64,000 nt of DNA, from positions 3,711,001 through 3,775,000 of the forward strand of contig NZ_BLPF01000001.1 in assembly GCF_011764425.1 (NCBI RefSeq), in the 5' to 3' direction. Numbering within the stretch: position 1 is the first letter of the stretch; each line of letters starts with the position of its first letter. Shown here piece by piece: positions 41,996-54,790 of the stretch. Both the position numbers and the translations under genes were made by a program. The stretch comes from Phytohabitans houttuyneae. Lineage in GTDB: Bacteria; Actinomycetota; Actinomycetes; Mycobacteriales; Micromonosporaceae. Under the pieces are notes generated by a model. That model saw only the letters and a list, made by a program, of their open reading frames with translations, searched no databases and was not told where the DNA came from.

Positions 41996-43560
41996 CAGCG
42001 CTTCACGCTGCCTTCCTCGTTCGCTCGCTCCACGGCCTCGACGGTCTGCTTGAACTCCTCGGCGAAGCCGGAGTAGTCGGTGCGGGGCAGCCCACCGGCC
42101 TCCACCAAACTACTACCTCCCGTAGTTATACGGAAGAACACCCTACGCCGCTTGCCGGTCAGCGAGAGCAGCAGCCCCGCCAGGCCGAGCGCGGCGCCGC
42201 CGAGCGCGATCTTTTCGCCCGGGTCGTAGCGGATGGAGAGCGTCGCGTACTGCCGCGTGCCCATGAACTCGACTGTGCTGCCATCGTCGAGCGTCATCTT
42301 CTCGCCGATCCGCAGCAGCGTCGCCTCGCCCACCCGCTTGAGCCGCCCACTGTCGACCTGCCGCGGGTCCAGGCGGTAGACCGAACCGGGGATGCCGGCG
42401 TCGAGCCCGAGGTTGCCGCGGTACGCCCACAGCATCAGCGCCGGCGAGCGCTCCGCGGGGTAGACCGAGCGGGTGAACGGCGCCTGGTCCGGCGCGGTCG
42501 GCAGGTAGAGCCCCTCGAACGCGACCTGGGCGTCGGGCTCGCGGTCGCCGCCGCCCTTGGGGTCGATGTTGGCGTCCGGGAACGCGGCCACGCCCTCGCT
42601 GGTCAGCATGCCGTCGACGCTCAGGAACGGGGCGACCGTGGTCTGCGCCTGCCCGTACCGGTCGGTGTAGCGGATCACCGGCGCGTAGCCGTGGCCGAGC
42701 AGGTACACGTTGGCGCCGTCGAGCCGCAGCGGCGAGTTGACCGAGAAGCCGCGCGCCGGGCCGTCGTCCACCCGCACGGTCGCGCGGAAGGAGGACGGCT
42801 GCCCGCTGGGCAGGAAGTCGGCCTTGAAGTCGGTCAGCTCCAGGCAGAAGCGGGGCAGGTCGGTCGCGTTGACCCGCGGGCCGAGGCCGTACTCGTCGAA
42901 CTGCTGGAGCGTGTTGCAGAAGGCGGTGTCGGAGCCGGCGACGAGCAGGCGGTTGCCGTGCCAGCCGTACCACGACCCGAAGCCCACCCCGGCGAGCACC
43001 GCGAGCAGCGCGAAGTGGAAGAGCAGGTTGCCGGTCTCCTTCAGGTACCCCTTCTCGGCGGAGACCGTGTCGCCGCGGACCGCGACCCGCCAGCGGCGCT
43101 TGCGCAGCGCGGCGCCGATCTCCTCGGCCCCACCGACGGCGGCCTCGATCGTGGCGTGCTGCGGCAGGCGGTCGAGGCGGGCCGGCGCGTTCGGCGGTGC
43201 GCTGCGCATGGCCCGCCAGTGCTCGGCCAGGCGCGGCACGACGCAGCCAACCAGCGAGGTGAATAGCAGCAGGTAGATCGCGGAGAACCAGACCGACGCG
43301 AACACCTCGAACATGCCCAGCCGGTCGAGCACCGGGGCGAGGTCGGGGTGCTCGACGAAGTACCCCTCGACGTCGTCGATGTTGACGCTGCGCTGGGGCA
43401 GCACCGAGCCGGGGATCGCCGCGACCGCGAGCAGGAAGAGCAGGATCAGCGCGGTGCGCATGCTGGTCAGCTGCCGCCAGAAGTTGCGCAGCGCCGCGAG
43501 CACCGGGTTGGCCCGCCGCGGCTCGGGCGACGTGACGGGAGGATCCTGCACCACGACCAC
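41995..43560 (-). CDS. resB: ResB-like cytochrome c biogenesis protein
   Basis: Encodes 521 residues. Three N-terminal membrane segments (for example MRTALILLFLLAVAAIPGSVLP and SVWFSAIYLLLFTSLVGCVVP) are followed by a large exoplasmic domain and a last helix near residue 455 (IALGGAALGLAGLLLSLTG). This is the actinobacterial ResB type. Together with CcsB it delivers heme. GTG at 43560 overlaps the ccdA TAG. Confidence 0.93.
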   Translation of the reverse strand: MVVVQDPPVTSPEPRRANPVLAALRNFWRQLTSMRTALILLFLLAVAAIPGSVLPQRSVNIDDVEGYFVEHPDLAPVLDRLGMFEVFASVWFSAIYLLLFTSLVGCVVPRLAEHWRAMRSAPPNAPARLDRLPQHATIEAAVGGAEEIGAALRKRRWRVAVRGDTVSAEKGYLKETGNLLFHFALLAVLAGVGFGSWYGWHGNRLLVAGSDTAFCNTLQQFDEYGLGPRVNATDLPRFCLELTDFKADFLPSGQPSSFRATVRVDDGPARGFSVNSPLRLDGANVYLLGHGYAPVIRYTDRYGQAQTTVAPFLSVDGMLTSEGVAAFPDANIDPKGGGDREPDAQVAFEGLYLPTAPDQAPFTRSVYPAERSPALMLWAYRGNLGLDAGIPGSVYRLDPRQVDSGRLKRVGEATLLRIGEKMTLDDGSTVEFMGTRQYATLSIRYDPGEKIALGGAALGLAGLLLSLTGKRRRVFFRITTGGSSLVEAGGLPRTDYSGFAEEFKQTVEAVERANEEGSVKR

Positions 43561-44312
43561 TAGATACTCACCTCGCCGACGCCCACCGTGGTCTGCAGCC
43601 AGATCAGGAAGCTCTGCCACCCGCCGGTGACCAGCGCGAGCCCGACCACGATCAGCAGCGCGCCGCCGGCCCGCGTCACCCAGCGGCTGTTGCGCCGGAT
43701 CGCCTTGAACACGCCGAGCAGCCGGCGGAAGCCCAGCCCGAAGGCGATGAACGGCAGGCCGAGCCCGAGGCAGTACGCGACCGCGAGTACCACCGCACGG
43801 TCCGTCTTGCCGCTCACCGAGGCCATCGTCAGCACCGCGCCGAGCGTCGGGCCCACGCACGGCACCCAGGAGAGGGCGAAGACGGCGCCGAAGACCGGCG
43901 CGCCAATCAGGCCGGCGTTGGGCAGCTTGTGGATGCGGAACTCCCGCTGCATCCCCGGCACGAGCCCGAGGAAGGCCAGCCCCAACACGATGATCAGCGC
44001 GCCGCCGATGACCTCCAGGAGCCGCCGGTTGCCGAGCAGCGCGCCGGTGGCGCTGGTGAAGAGCACCGCGGTCAGCGTGAAAACGACCGTGAAGCCGGCG
44101 ATGAACAGCGAGGTGCCGGCGAGCACCCGGCGCGTCCGCTCGGTGCCCGCGTCGAGCTCGGCGCCGGAGAGCCCGGTGACGTACGACAGGTAGCCCGGCA
44201 CCAGCGGGAGCACGCAGGGCGATAGGAAGCTGACCAGCCCGGCGAGCGCGGCCGCGCCGATCGCGAGCGCGAGTGGTCCCCCGTCGGCGAGCTGGCGGAA
44301 TGTCTCGCCCAT
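43560..44312 (-). CDS. ccdA: CcdA-type thiol:disulfide transmembrane protein
   Basis: Encodes 250 residues with six membrane helices. The two redox cysteines are in SFLSPCVLPLVPGYL near residue 30 and WVPCVGPTLGAVL near residue 150. CcdA carries electrons across the membrane to keep TlpA-like proteins and apocytochrome c thiols reduced. It starts directly at the tlpA stop and ends in the resB start. Confidence 0.95.
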   Translation of the reverse strand: MGETFRQLADGGPLALAIGAAALAGLVSFLSPCVLPLVPGYLSYVTGLSGAELDAGTERTRRVLAGTSLFIAGFTVVFTLTAVLFTSATGALLGNRRLLEVIGGALIIVLGLAFLGLVPGMQREFRIHKLPNAGLIGAPVFGAVFALSWVPCVGPTLGAVLTMASVSGKTDRAVVLAVAYCLGLGLPFIAFGLGFRRLLGVFKAIRRNSRWVTRAGGALLIVVGLALVTGGWQSFLIWLQTTVGVGEVSI

Positions 44313-44854
44313 CAGGTCGCCTCAGCGGCCACGCGCGCGACGACCTTCTCGAACTCGGCCGCCTGTACCGCCTCCCGGATCACCACCGCGATCCGACCCT
44401 TGCGGTCGAGGACGATCGTCGCCGGGATCGTGTTCGGCGGGATGTCGAAGTCGAGGGCGAGCTTGCTGGACGGGTCGAGGACGCTGGGGTACGTCACCTT
44501 GCCGTTGTGGAACGCCTTGGCCTTGTCACGGTCGTCCCGCACGTTGATGCCGAGGAAGCGCACGCCCTGGTCCTTGGTCGCCTGGTACACCTGCTCCAGG
44601 TCGTCGATCTCGGCCCGGCAGGGTGCGCACCACGAGCCCCAGAAGTTGACGACCACGACCTGACCGCGGTCCTGGCTCAACTCGTACCGCCCGCCTTCGA
44701 GCAGCTCGCCCGAGAGCGACGGGGCGGCCGGACGCTCGTCCGCCGAGCACTCGATCGACCCCGTCGACGAGGTGTCGCAGGCGTCCTCCTTGCCCGTGCA
44801 CGCGGTGAGCGTGGCGGCGAGGAAGAGGACGGCGAGCCCGGCTCGGAGTCGCAT
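44312..44854 (-). CDS. TlpA/ResA-like thioredoxin lipoprotein
   Basis: Encodes 180 residues. The lipobox is LTACTG near residue 18. The thioredoxin fold has the active site NFWGSWCAPCRAEI near residue 73 and the cis-proline region PNTIPATIVLDRKG. It is anchored outside the membrane and reduces the heme-binding CXXCH cysteines of apocytochromes. Start and stop overlap both neighbours, so it is tightly coupled to ccdA. Confidence 0.94.
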   Translation of the reverse strand: MRLRAGLAVLFLAATLTACTGKEDACDTSSTGSIECSADERPAAPSLSGELLEGGRYELSQDRGQVVVVNFWGSWCAPCRAEIDDLEQVYQATKDQGVRFLGINVRDDRDKAKAFHNGKVTYPSVLDPSSKLALDFDIPPNTIPATIVLDRKGRIAVVIREAVQAAEFEKVVARVAAEAT

Positions 44855-45504
44855 CAGGCGCCTTTGGCCGTCCGGGCGCCCGGGGACATCGCGACGAGGT
44901 GTGCGGCCGGCTCGGAGTACCCGATGCCGACGATCTTCGTGCCTTCGAAGTGGAACGAGGTGAGGCTGGCCAGGCCGCACTGCCGCCGCCGCGGGTCGTG
45001 CCACAGCCGCTTGCGCTCCACGTACCGCCGGAGGATCCACACCGGCAGCTGGTGCGAGACGCAGACCGCCTCGTGCCCCTCGGCCGCCACCCGCGCGGCG
45101 TGCACCGCGGCGAACATGCGCTCGGCGATCTGCTTGTACGGCTCGCCCCACGAGGGCGTCACCGGGTCGCGCAGCACCCACCAGTTGCGCGGGTCGCGGA
45201 ACGAGCCGTCGCCCGGCCCCACCTTCTTGCCCTCGAACCAGTTGGCGCTCTCGATCAGCCGGTCGTCGGTCGCCACCGGCAGCTTGAACTGCGCGGCGAT
45301 CGGCTCGGCCGTCTCCTGGGCGCGCTCCAGCGGGCTCGACACCACGTACGTGATGTCGCGCTCGGCGAGGGACTGCGCCGCCGCCTTGGCCATCTGCCCA
45401 CCCAGCTCGGAGAGGCGGAACCCGGGCAACCGGCCGTACAGGATCTTGTCTGGGTTGTGGACTTCCCCGTGCCGCAGCACGTGCACGACGGTGTTGCTGG
45501 TCAT
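44854..45504 (-). CDS. Histidine phosphatase (phosphoglycerate mutase-like) family protein
   Basis: Encodes 216 residues. The catalytic His is in [10 protein letters not shown] near residue 10, with an Arg/Glu site in [14 protein letters not shown] and the second His in [12 protein letters not shown]. The same gene sits between hemL and tlpA in mycobacteria (Rv0525 position). Its substrate is unknown. ATG at 45504 overlaps the hemL stop by 4 bp. Confidence 0.9.
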   Translation of the reverse strand: MTSNTVVHVLRHGEVHNPDKILYGRLPGFRLSELGGQMAKAAAQSLAERDITYVVSSPLERAQETAEPIAAQFKLPVATDDRLIESANWFEGKKVGPGDGSFRDPRNWWVLRDPVTPSWGEPYKQIAERMFAAVHAARVAAEGHEAVCVSHQLPVWILRRYVERKRLWHDPRRRQCGLASLTSFHFEGTKIVGIGYSEPAAHLVAMSPGARTAKGA

Positions 45505-46802
45505 GACTCGCTCCCCGCTGCCCCCGCGGCCGCCGCTGCCGCGGGCAGGGCCGCCGATATCACTTCCAACGCGTCGTCGCCGATCGCGGTGGATACGAAC
45601 CATGCTTCGAACGCACTGGGCGGCAGGTAGACACCCCGGTCCAGCATCGCGTGGAAGAACGCCTTGAACGCGGCCACGTCCTGGGTCTTCGCGCTGTCGT
45701 AGTCGACCACGTCGGCGGCGGTGAAGAAGATCGAGAACATGTTGCCCGCGTACGCCAGCCGGTGCGGGACCCCGGCGGCGGCGAGCGCCTCGGTCGCGAG
45801 GCCGCCCACGACGGTGGCGGTCTCGTCCAGGCGCCGGTAGGTCTCGGCGTCGGCGAGGCGCAGGCTGGCCAGGCCCGCGGCGCAGGCGAGCGGATTTCCG
45901 GAGAGCGTGCCGGCCTGGTAGACCGGGCCGGCCGGTGCCAGGCGGGACATGATCTCCGCGCGCCCGCCGAAGGCCGCGGCGGGCAGGCCACCACCCATAA
46001 CCTTCCCGAACGTGTACAGGTCGGCGTCGACCGGCTCAAGCTCGGCCCAGCCGCCGCGGGCCACCCGGAAACCGGTCATGACCTCGTCGATGATCAGCAG
46101 AGCGCCGTGGCGGTGCGCGATCTCGGCGAGCGCCTTGTTGAAGCCGTCACGGGGCGCGACAACACCCATGTTGCCGGCGGCGGCCTCGGTGATCACGGCC
46201 GCGATGTGCTCACCGTCGGCGGCGAAGGCGGCCTCCACCGCGGCCACGTCGTTGTACGGCAGAACGATCGTCTCGCTCGCGGCCGCGCCGGTGACCCCGG
46301 GCGAGTCGGGCAGCCCGAGCGTCGCCACGCCGGAGCCGGCGGCGGCGAGCAGCGCGTCGACGTGCCCGTGGTAGCAGCCGGCAAACTTGACCACCTTGGA
46401 ACGGCCGGTGAAGCCGCGGGCCAGCCGGATCGCCGACATCGTCGCCTCGGTGCCGGAGTTGACCAGGCGCACCTGCTCGACCCGGGTGCGCCGGACGATC
46501 TCCTCGGCGAGGTCGACCTCACCCGGAGTGGGTGTGCCGAAGCTCGTGCCGCGCGCGGCAGCGGCCTGCACGGCGGCGACCACCTCGGGGTGCGCGTGGC
46601 CGTGTATCAGCGGACCCCACGAGCAGACGAGGTCGGCGTAGCGGCGGTCGTCCGCGTCGAACAACCACGGACCGTCACCCCGAACCATGAAGCGGGGCGT
46701 ACCGCCGACCGCTCGGAACGCACGGACGGGTGAGTTGACCCCGCCCGGCACGATGGCTCGGGCGCGGTCGAAGAGGGCATCGGATGCTGGCGTTTCGCTC
46801 AC
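45501..46802 (-). CDS. hemL: Glutamate-1-semialdehyde 2,1-aminomutase
   Basis: Encodes 433 residues. HemL signatures are [16 protein letters not shown] near residue 19, [28 protein letters not shown] near residue 117, [16 protein letters not shown], and the PLP Lys in [12 protein letters not shown] near residue 267. It makes 5-aminolevulinate for heme and also for cobalamin. It leads the operon hemL-phosphatase-tlpA-ccdA-resB-ccsB, linking heme supply to cytochrome c maturation. Confidence 0.96.
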   Translation of the reverse strand: MSETPASDALFDRARAIVPGGVNSPVRAFRAVGGTPRFMVRGDGPWLFDADDRRYADLVCSWGPLIHGHAHPEVVAAVQAAAARGTSFGTPTPGEVDLAEEIVRRTRVEQVRLVNSGTEATMSAIRLARGFTGRSKVVKFAGCYHGHVDALLAAAGSGVATLGLPDSPGVTGAAASETIVLPYNDVAAVEAAFAADGEHIAAVITEAAAGNMGVVAPRDGFNKALAEIAHRHGALLIIDEVMTGFRVARGGWAELEPVDADLYTFGKVMGGGLPAAAFGGRAEIMSRLAPAGPVYQAGTLSGNPLACAAGLASLRLADAETYRRLDETATVVGGLATEALAAAGVPHRLAYAGNMFSIFFTAADVVDYDSAKTQDVAAFKAFFHAMLDRGVYLPPSAFEAWFVSTAIGDDALEVISAALPAAAAAAGAAGSES

Positions 46803-46903
46803 GGTGCAGCCATTCTGACAGCGTTACCTGAAGTAGAGGCAGGGCACCCCGCCTGCCGCCTCTCCACCGGGCGGCATCCACTAGATCACGATAGGCTGAT
46901 GGG

Positions 46904-47221
46904 GTGGAACGTCCGGAGTTGTCCATCGCGGTGCTGCGCGATCCCGACGAGACTGTGCTCAAGCTCGCCGGCGAGATCGACATGCTCACAGCGGCCCGGC
47001 TTTCCAGCGTCGTCAATGACATCCTGGCCGACGGGCCGGTACGCATCGTTCTCGACATGACTGGCGTCACGTTCTGTGACTCCCAAGGACTCGGCACGAT
47101 CGTGGTCCTGACCAAGAAGGCAAGCCACTCGCAGAGTGTCCTGCTGCTCACGAACGTCGGCGACTTCCTCCTACGCGTGCTGGACATCACCGGGCTGCGG
47201 TCGGCGCTCACCGTCCGGTAG
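46904..47221 (+). CDS. STAS-domain anti-sigma factor antagonist
   Basis: Encodes 105 residues. It is a stand-alone STAS protein with DETVLKLAGEIDMLTAARL and the phosphorylatable Ser in VTFCDSQGLGTIVVL. Such proteins bind and release RsbW-type kinases, and SpoIIE/RsbU-type phosphatases remove the phosphate. GTG at 46904 has no ribosome site, and TAGGCT lies about 10 bases ahead, so it may be leaderless. The RsbW/SpoIIE fusion gene at 54791 is a possible partner. The 3' end overlaps the convergent BTAD gene by 51 bp. Confidence 0.9.
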   Translation: MERPELSIAVLRDPDETVLKLAGEIDMLTAARLSSVVNDILADGPVRIVLDMTGVTFCDSQGLGTIVVLTKKASHSQSVLLLTNVGDFLLRVLDITGLRSALTVR

Positions 47222-48856
47222 CTGTCCGAAGATCAACAGCCCGCGCAGCGAGTCGGCGAGCCTGGGTGTGATCACCTGGCGGGCGACCATGTGCTCGACG
47301 GACGCGTACGGCCCGTGGCGGGCGCGGTCGGACACGATCATCTGCATGAGGTACGCGCTCACGCCCGGTAGCGTCGCGATCACGTAGCTGGGCACGGCGT
47401 TGATGTCGACGAGGCCGCCGTCGTCAAACTGTCGCGGCAGGTCCGGCCGGCCGATCAGCAGCTCACGGGCGAGGTCCGGCTTCCAGCGCACGATCTGCAG
47501 GGCCTGCTCGCGGCGGGCGGCACGGTTTGGGTCGAGCCGGCGCGCCCTCCGCACCGTCAGCGCGCCGAGGATCGCCGCGTGCACCGTGCCGAAGACCCAG
47601 CACACGAACGCTGTGGCGAACCACACCCAGCCGTGTGCCTCGGACAGCTCGGCTTCCGTCTCGCTGACGCTGGGGTCGGTGACGCTCGGGTCGCTGAAGA
47701 GTGCGACAAGGGACACCAGCGTGACGAGCAGGTAGAAGGCGGCGGCCGCCGCGTTGGGCCAGCTCCGGCGCCGGATCGCGTAGACGCCGACCACGAGCCA
47801 GGCCAGGTAGCCGCAGGTGCCGAAGGTCAGCAGGATCGCGCCGACCAGCCAGATCCACGACCACCAGCGCGAACGCTGACTCTGCCGCGGCTGCACGGGC
47901 GGGATCGTCGCGGCCAGCGGGGGCATGCCGAGCCCCGGCGGCTGCGGCACCGGCATCGGACTCCACGGCGCGACCGGCGGCTGGACCGGGACCGGCGGCG
48001 GGCTGTCCACCGGCGGAGCCAGCGTGGGATCCGAGCGCAGGATGCGCTGGTGCAGCTGCTGCAGCGGCTCACCCGGCTCGGCGCCGAACTCCTCGACGAA
48101 GTACGCCCGGGCGTCCCTGTACGCCGCCAGCGCCTCGGCCTGCCGCCCGGTCCGGTACAGCGCCAGCATCAGGTGGTGGCGCAGCTGCTCGCGCAGCGGG
48201 TACTCGGCGACGAGGCGGACCAGCTCGGGCACGAGCGTGGCGTGGTGGCCCAGCGTCAGCTGGATCTCGGCCCACGACTCCAGCGCGCCCGCCCGGCTCT
48301 CCGTCAACCGGTCGCGCGCCGCGTCGAACACCGGCCCGGTCAGCCCCGCCAGCGGCTCGGCCCGCCACAGCGCGAGCGCCGCCTCCAGCTCGGCGGACGC
48401 CTGCACCAGCAGCCCTTCCGCGCGGGCGGCGGCCGCCTTCCGCACCCGGTCGTGAAACACGTCGGCGTCGAGCGCGCCGGGCTCCAGGGTGAGCGCGTAC
48501 CCGGCCTCGGTCAGCGTCAGCAGCTGCCACGGCGCGCGCAGCGTGCGCTCCGGCTCGAGCACGCGGCGCAGCCCGGCGACGTACTTCTGCACGACGTTGG
48601 TGCCGTTGCCGGGCGGCTCGTCCTGCCAGACCGCGGTGACGATCTGGGCCGCGCTGACCGGCCGGTTGGCGTTGAGCAGCAGCACGGCCAGGACGGCGCG
48701 CTGCTTCACCGGGCCGAGCGCTATCTCGTCGTCGCCGTCGAAGGCCCGGACCGAACCCAGGATCTCGAAGCGCTTCAGCTCAGCCTCACCCCGCCTGACC
48801 AGGCCATATCGCGAAACGGAGGGCGACCGCAGCGATGCGGCAGCCAACCGCAGCAT
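47171..48856 (-). CDS. BTAD/SARP-type regulator fused to membrane helices and a helix-hairpin-helix domain
   Basis: Encodes 561 residues from ATG at 48856 (the exact start is uncertain). The N-terminal OmpR/PhoB-like winged helix (ELKRFEILGSVRAFDGDDEIALGPVKQRAVLAVL-type region) and the bacterial transcriptional activator domain (DADVFHDRVRKA through YFVEEFGAEPGEPLQQLHQRIL) cover about 25-275. After a Pro-rich linker come three membrane segments (WIWLVGAILLTFGTCGYLAWL, FYLLVTLVSLVALF and WFATAFVCWVFGTVHAAIL). A ComEA/GspK-like helix-hairpin-helix follows (VDINAVPSYVIATLPGV, then HGPYASVEHM). A DNA-binding SARP-type domain tied to the membrane is unusual. Confidence 0.85.
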   Translation of the reverse strand: MLRLAAASLRSPSVSRYGLVRRGEAELKRFEILGSVRAFDGDDEIALGPVKQRAVLAVLLLNANRPVSAAQIVTAVWQDEPPGNGTNVVQKYVAGLRRVLEPERTLRAPWQLLTLTEAGYALTLEPGALDADVFHDRVRKAAAARAEGLLVQASAELEAALALWRAEPLAGLTGPVFDAARDRLTESRAGALESWAEIQLTLGHHATLVPELVRLVAEYPLREQLRHHLMLALYRTGRQAEALAAYRDARAYFVEEFGAEPGEPLQQLHQRILRSDPTLAPPVDSPPPVPVQPPVAPWSPMPVPQPPGLGMPPLAATIPPVQPRQSQRSRWWSWIWLVGAILLTFGTCGYLAWLVVGVYAIRRRSWPNAAAAAFYLLVTLVSLVALFSDPSVTDPSVSETEAELSEAHGWVWFATAFVCWVFGTVHAAILGALTVRRARRLDPNRAARREQALQIVRWKPDLARELLIGRPDLPRQFDDGGLVDINAVPSYVIATLPGVSAYLMQMIVSDRARHGPYASVEHMVARQVITPRLADSLRGLLIFGQLPDGERRPQPGDVQHA

Positions 48857-48938
48857 AACGGCAGCATTCCAGCAGAGCGGGTCTCCAGGCTCTCTTGCGC
48901 ACCACCCCGCGCATTCGAAAACGCATAGAGAGACTGAG

Positions 48939-49700
48939 ATGAGGCGAAGGATCTTCCTCGCGGTCGCCGCGAGCGCGCTACTGGTCACCGGCTGCCAGGA
49001 CGTCATCGAAGCCGCCGACCCACCCACGCCGGCGGAGAAGCTCCGGGACGCGGTGCCGGACGGTTCCCAGGGCAGCTTCCGGTACACGATGAAGGAGCTC
49101 GAGGGCAACGCGAAGGGTGAGGTCAATCCGAAGGAGAAGCGGATGACCTACACCGCGGTGTTCAAGGACGACAGCATCGGCTTCAGCATGACGATGGCGA
49201 TCATCGTGATCGACCAGGACGCCTGGACGAAGGTCACGTTCGACAACGCGAAAGACGTCACCGGACTGCCCAAGCTGCCGCCGAAGTGGCTCGCGATCGA
49301 CACGTCCAAAGTGGACGACCCGGAGGACGTGAGGTACACCCACCCGGACCCGACCGGTGCCGTGGTGCTGTTCGACCACATCGTGGATGCGACGGAGACG
49401 TCACAGGGGGCGTTCACGGGCACGGTCGACCTGCAGGCCTCGGCGGAGGTCGAGGTCGTCGACGCCGCCGGGCTCACCGCGTTGGGTGAGAAGGCCAAGG
49501 CGGTGCCGTTCGCGGCGGCGGTCGACTCGTCCGGCCGGTTGACGTCGCTCACGCTCGATGTACCCGGTGCGGGCGAGCAGGCCGCCTTCCGGTGGGAGGC
49601 GACCTTCAGCGACTACGGCGCCGCGCCGGAGGTGAAGCAACCACCGGCGGCGCAGACGATGCCGGCGCCGCCGGAGGCGTACGACCTGCTGAACAGCTAG
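48939..49700 (+). CDS. Secreted lipoprotein
   Basis: Encodes 253 residues. The signal peptide ends in the lipobox ALLVTGC. The mature part has a beta-rich fold with FRYTMKELEG, MTYTAVFKD, and FRWEATFSDYG, similar in outline to LppX/LprG-type or other actinobacterial lipoproteins that test for ligand binding. Function is unknown. It is divergent from the BTAD regulator gene. Confidence 0.78.
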   Translation: MRRRIFLAVAASALLVTGCQDVIEAADPPTPAEKLRDAVPDGSQGSFRYTMKELEGNAKGEVNPKEKRMTYTAVFKDDSIGFSMTMAIIVIDQDAWTKVTFDNAKDVTGLPKLPPKWLAIDTSKVDDPEDVRYTHPDPTGAVVLFDHIVDATETSQGAFTGTVDLQASAEVEVVDAAGLTALGEKAKAVPFAAAVDSSGRLTSLTLDVPGAGEQAAFRWEATFSDYGAAPEVKQPPAAQTMPAPPEAYDLLNS

Positions 49701-50237
49701 CCCCAGCGGGCCTGCTCGAGGAGCGTCACCGCCCTGTCGCGGCCGTCCGGATCGGACGAGCGCAGCAGGACGGTGGCCTCGTCCACGGCCTCGGTCAGCG
49801 CCCGCCACTGCGTCTCGCGCTCGCGGACCATCTCGGACTGCGCCTGCAGCTGCTGCGTCTTGATCCAAAGGTCGACGAACACCGACACCTTCGCGCGCAG
49901 CACCCAGGGGTCGAACGGCTTGGTCAGGTAGTCGACCGCGCCGACCGAGTACCCCGCAGGGCGAGCTGCGCGTCGCGGTCGGCGGCGGTGAGGAAGATGA
50001 TCGGGACATGGCGGGTGCGCTCGCGCCGCTTGATGTGGCTGGCCGTCTCGAAGCCGTCCATGTCCGGCATCTGCGCGTCGAGCAGGATGACCGCGAAGTC
50101 GTCGACGAGAAGCTGCTTGAGCGCCGCCTCGCCGCTTTCGACCGCGACCGTGTGCACCGGCAGGCCCTGGAGGATGGCTTCGAGCGCGACGAGGTTGTCG
50201 CGCCGGTCGTCGACCAGCAGTGCCTTGGCGACACCCA

Positions 50238-50238
<1 letters not shown>
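49697..50238 (-). pseudogene. Response regulator with C-terminal coiled coil, interrupted by a single frameshift
   Basis: The repaired protein has 180 residues. The receiver domain has the acidic pair LLVDDRRDN, the phosphorylated Asp in VILLDAQMPDMDG near residue 54, and FLTAADRD. After ALRG the frame is lost at the G4 run (minus strand, about 49952-49955). One extra G gives ALRGYSVGAVDYLTKPFDP, with the conserved Lys, and a helical tail (LWIKTQQLQAQSEMVRERE). ATG at 50238 overlaps the stop of the hybrid kinase gene, which points to a phosphorelay pair. The lesion may be a sequencing error. Confidence 0.87.
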
Positions 50239-54608
<4,370 letters not shown>

Positions 54609-54790
54609 GCAGTCCTCGCTCACCTTGGGTGGTTCCACACATCATGGCGCGTGGCGTCCGGCAGATGCGAGTGCGCAAACGGGAGTCGCCAGGCTACGGA
54701 CCTTAGCCACGGTCGTGGACGAGCGCCGGGTGACGGAACGTGAGAGCGCGCGGCTTGGATGAACCCGGCCAGGCGGTAGAGGATGCAAGC

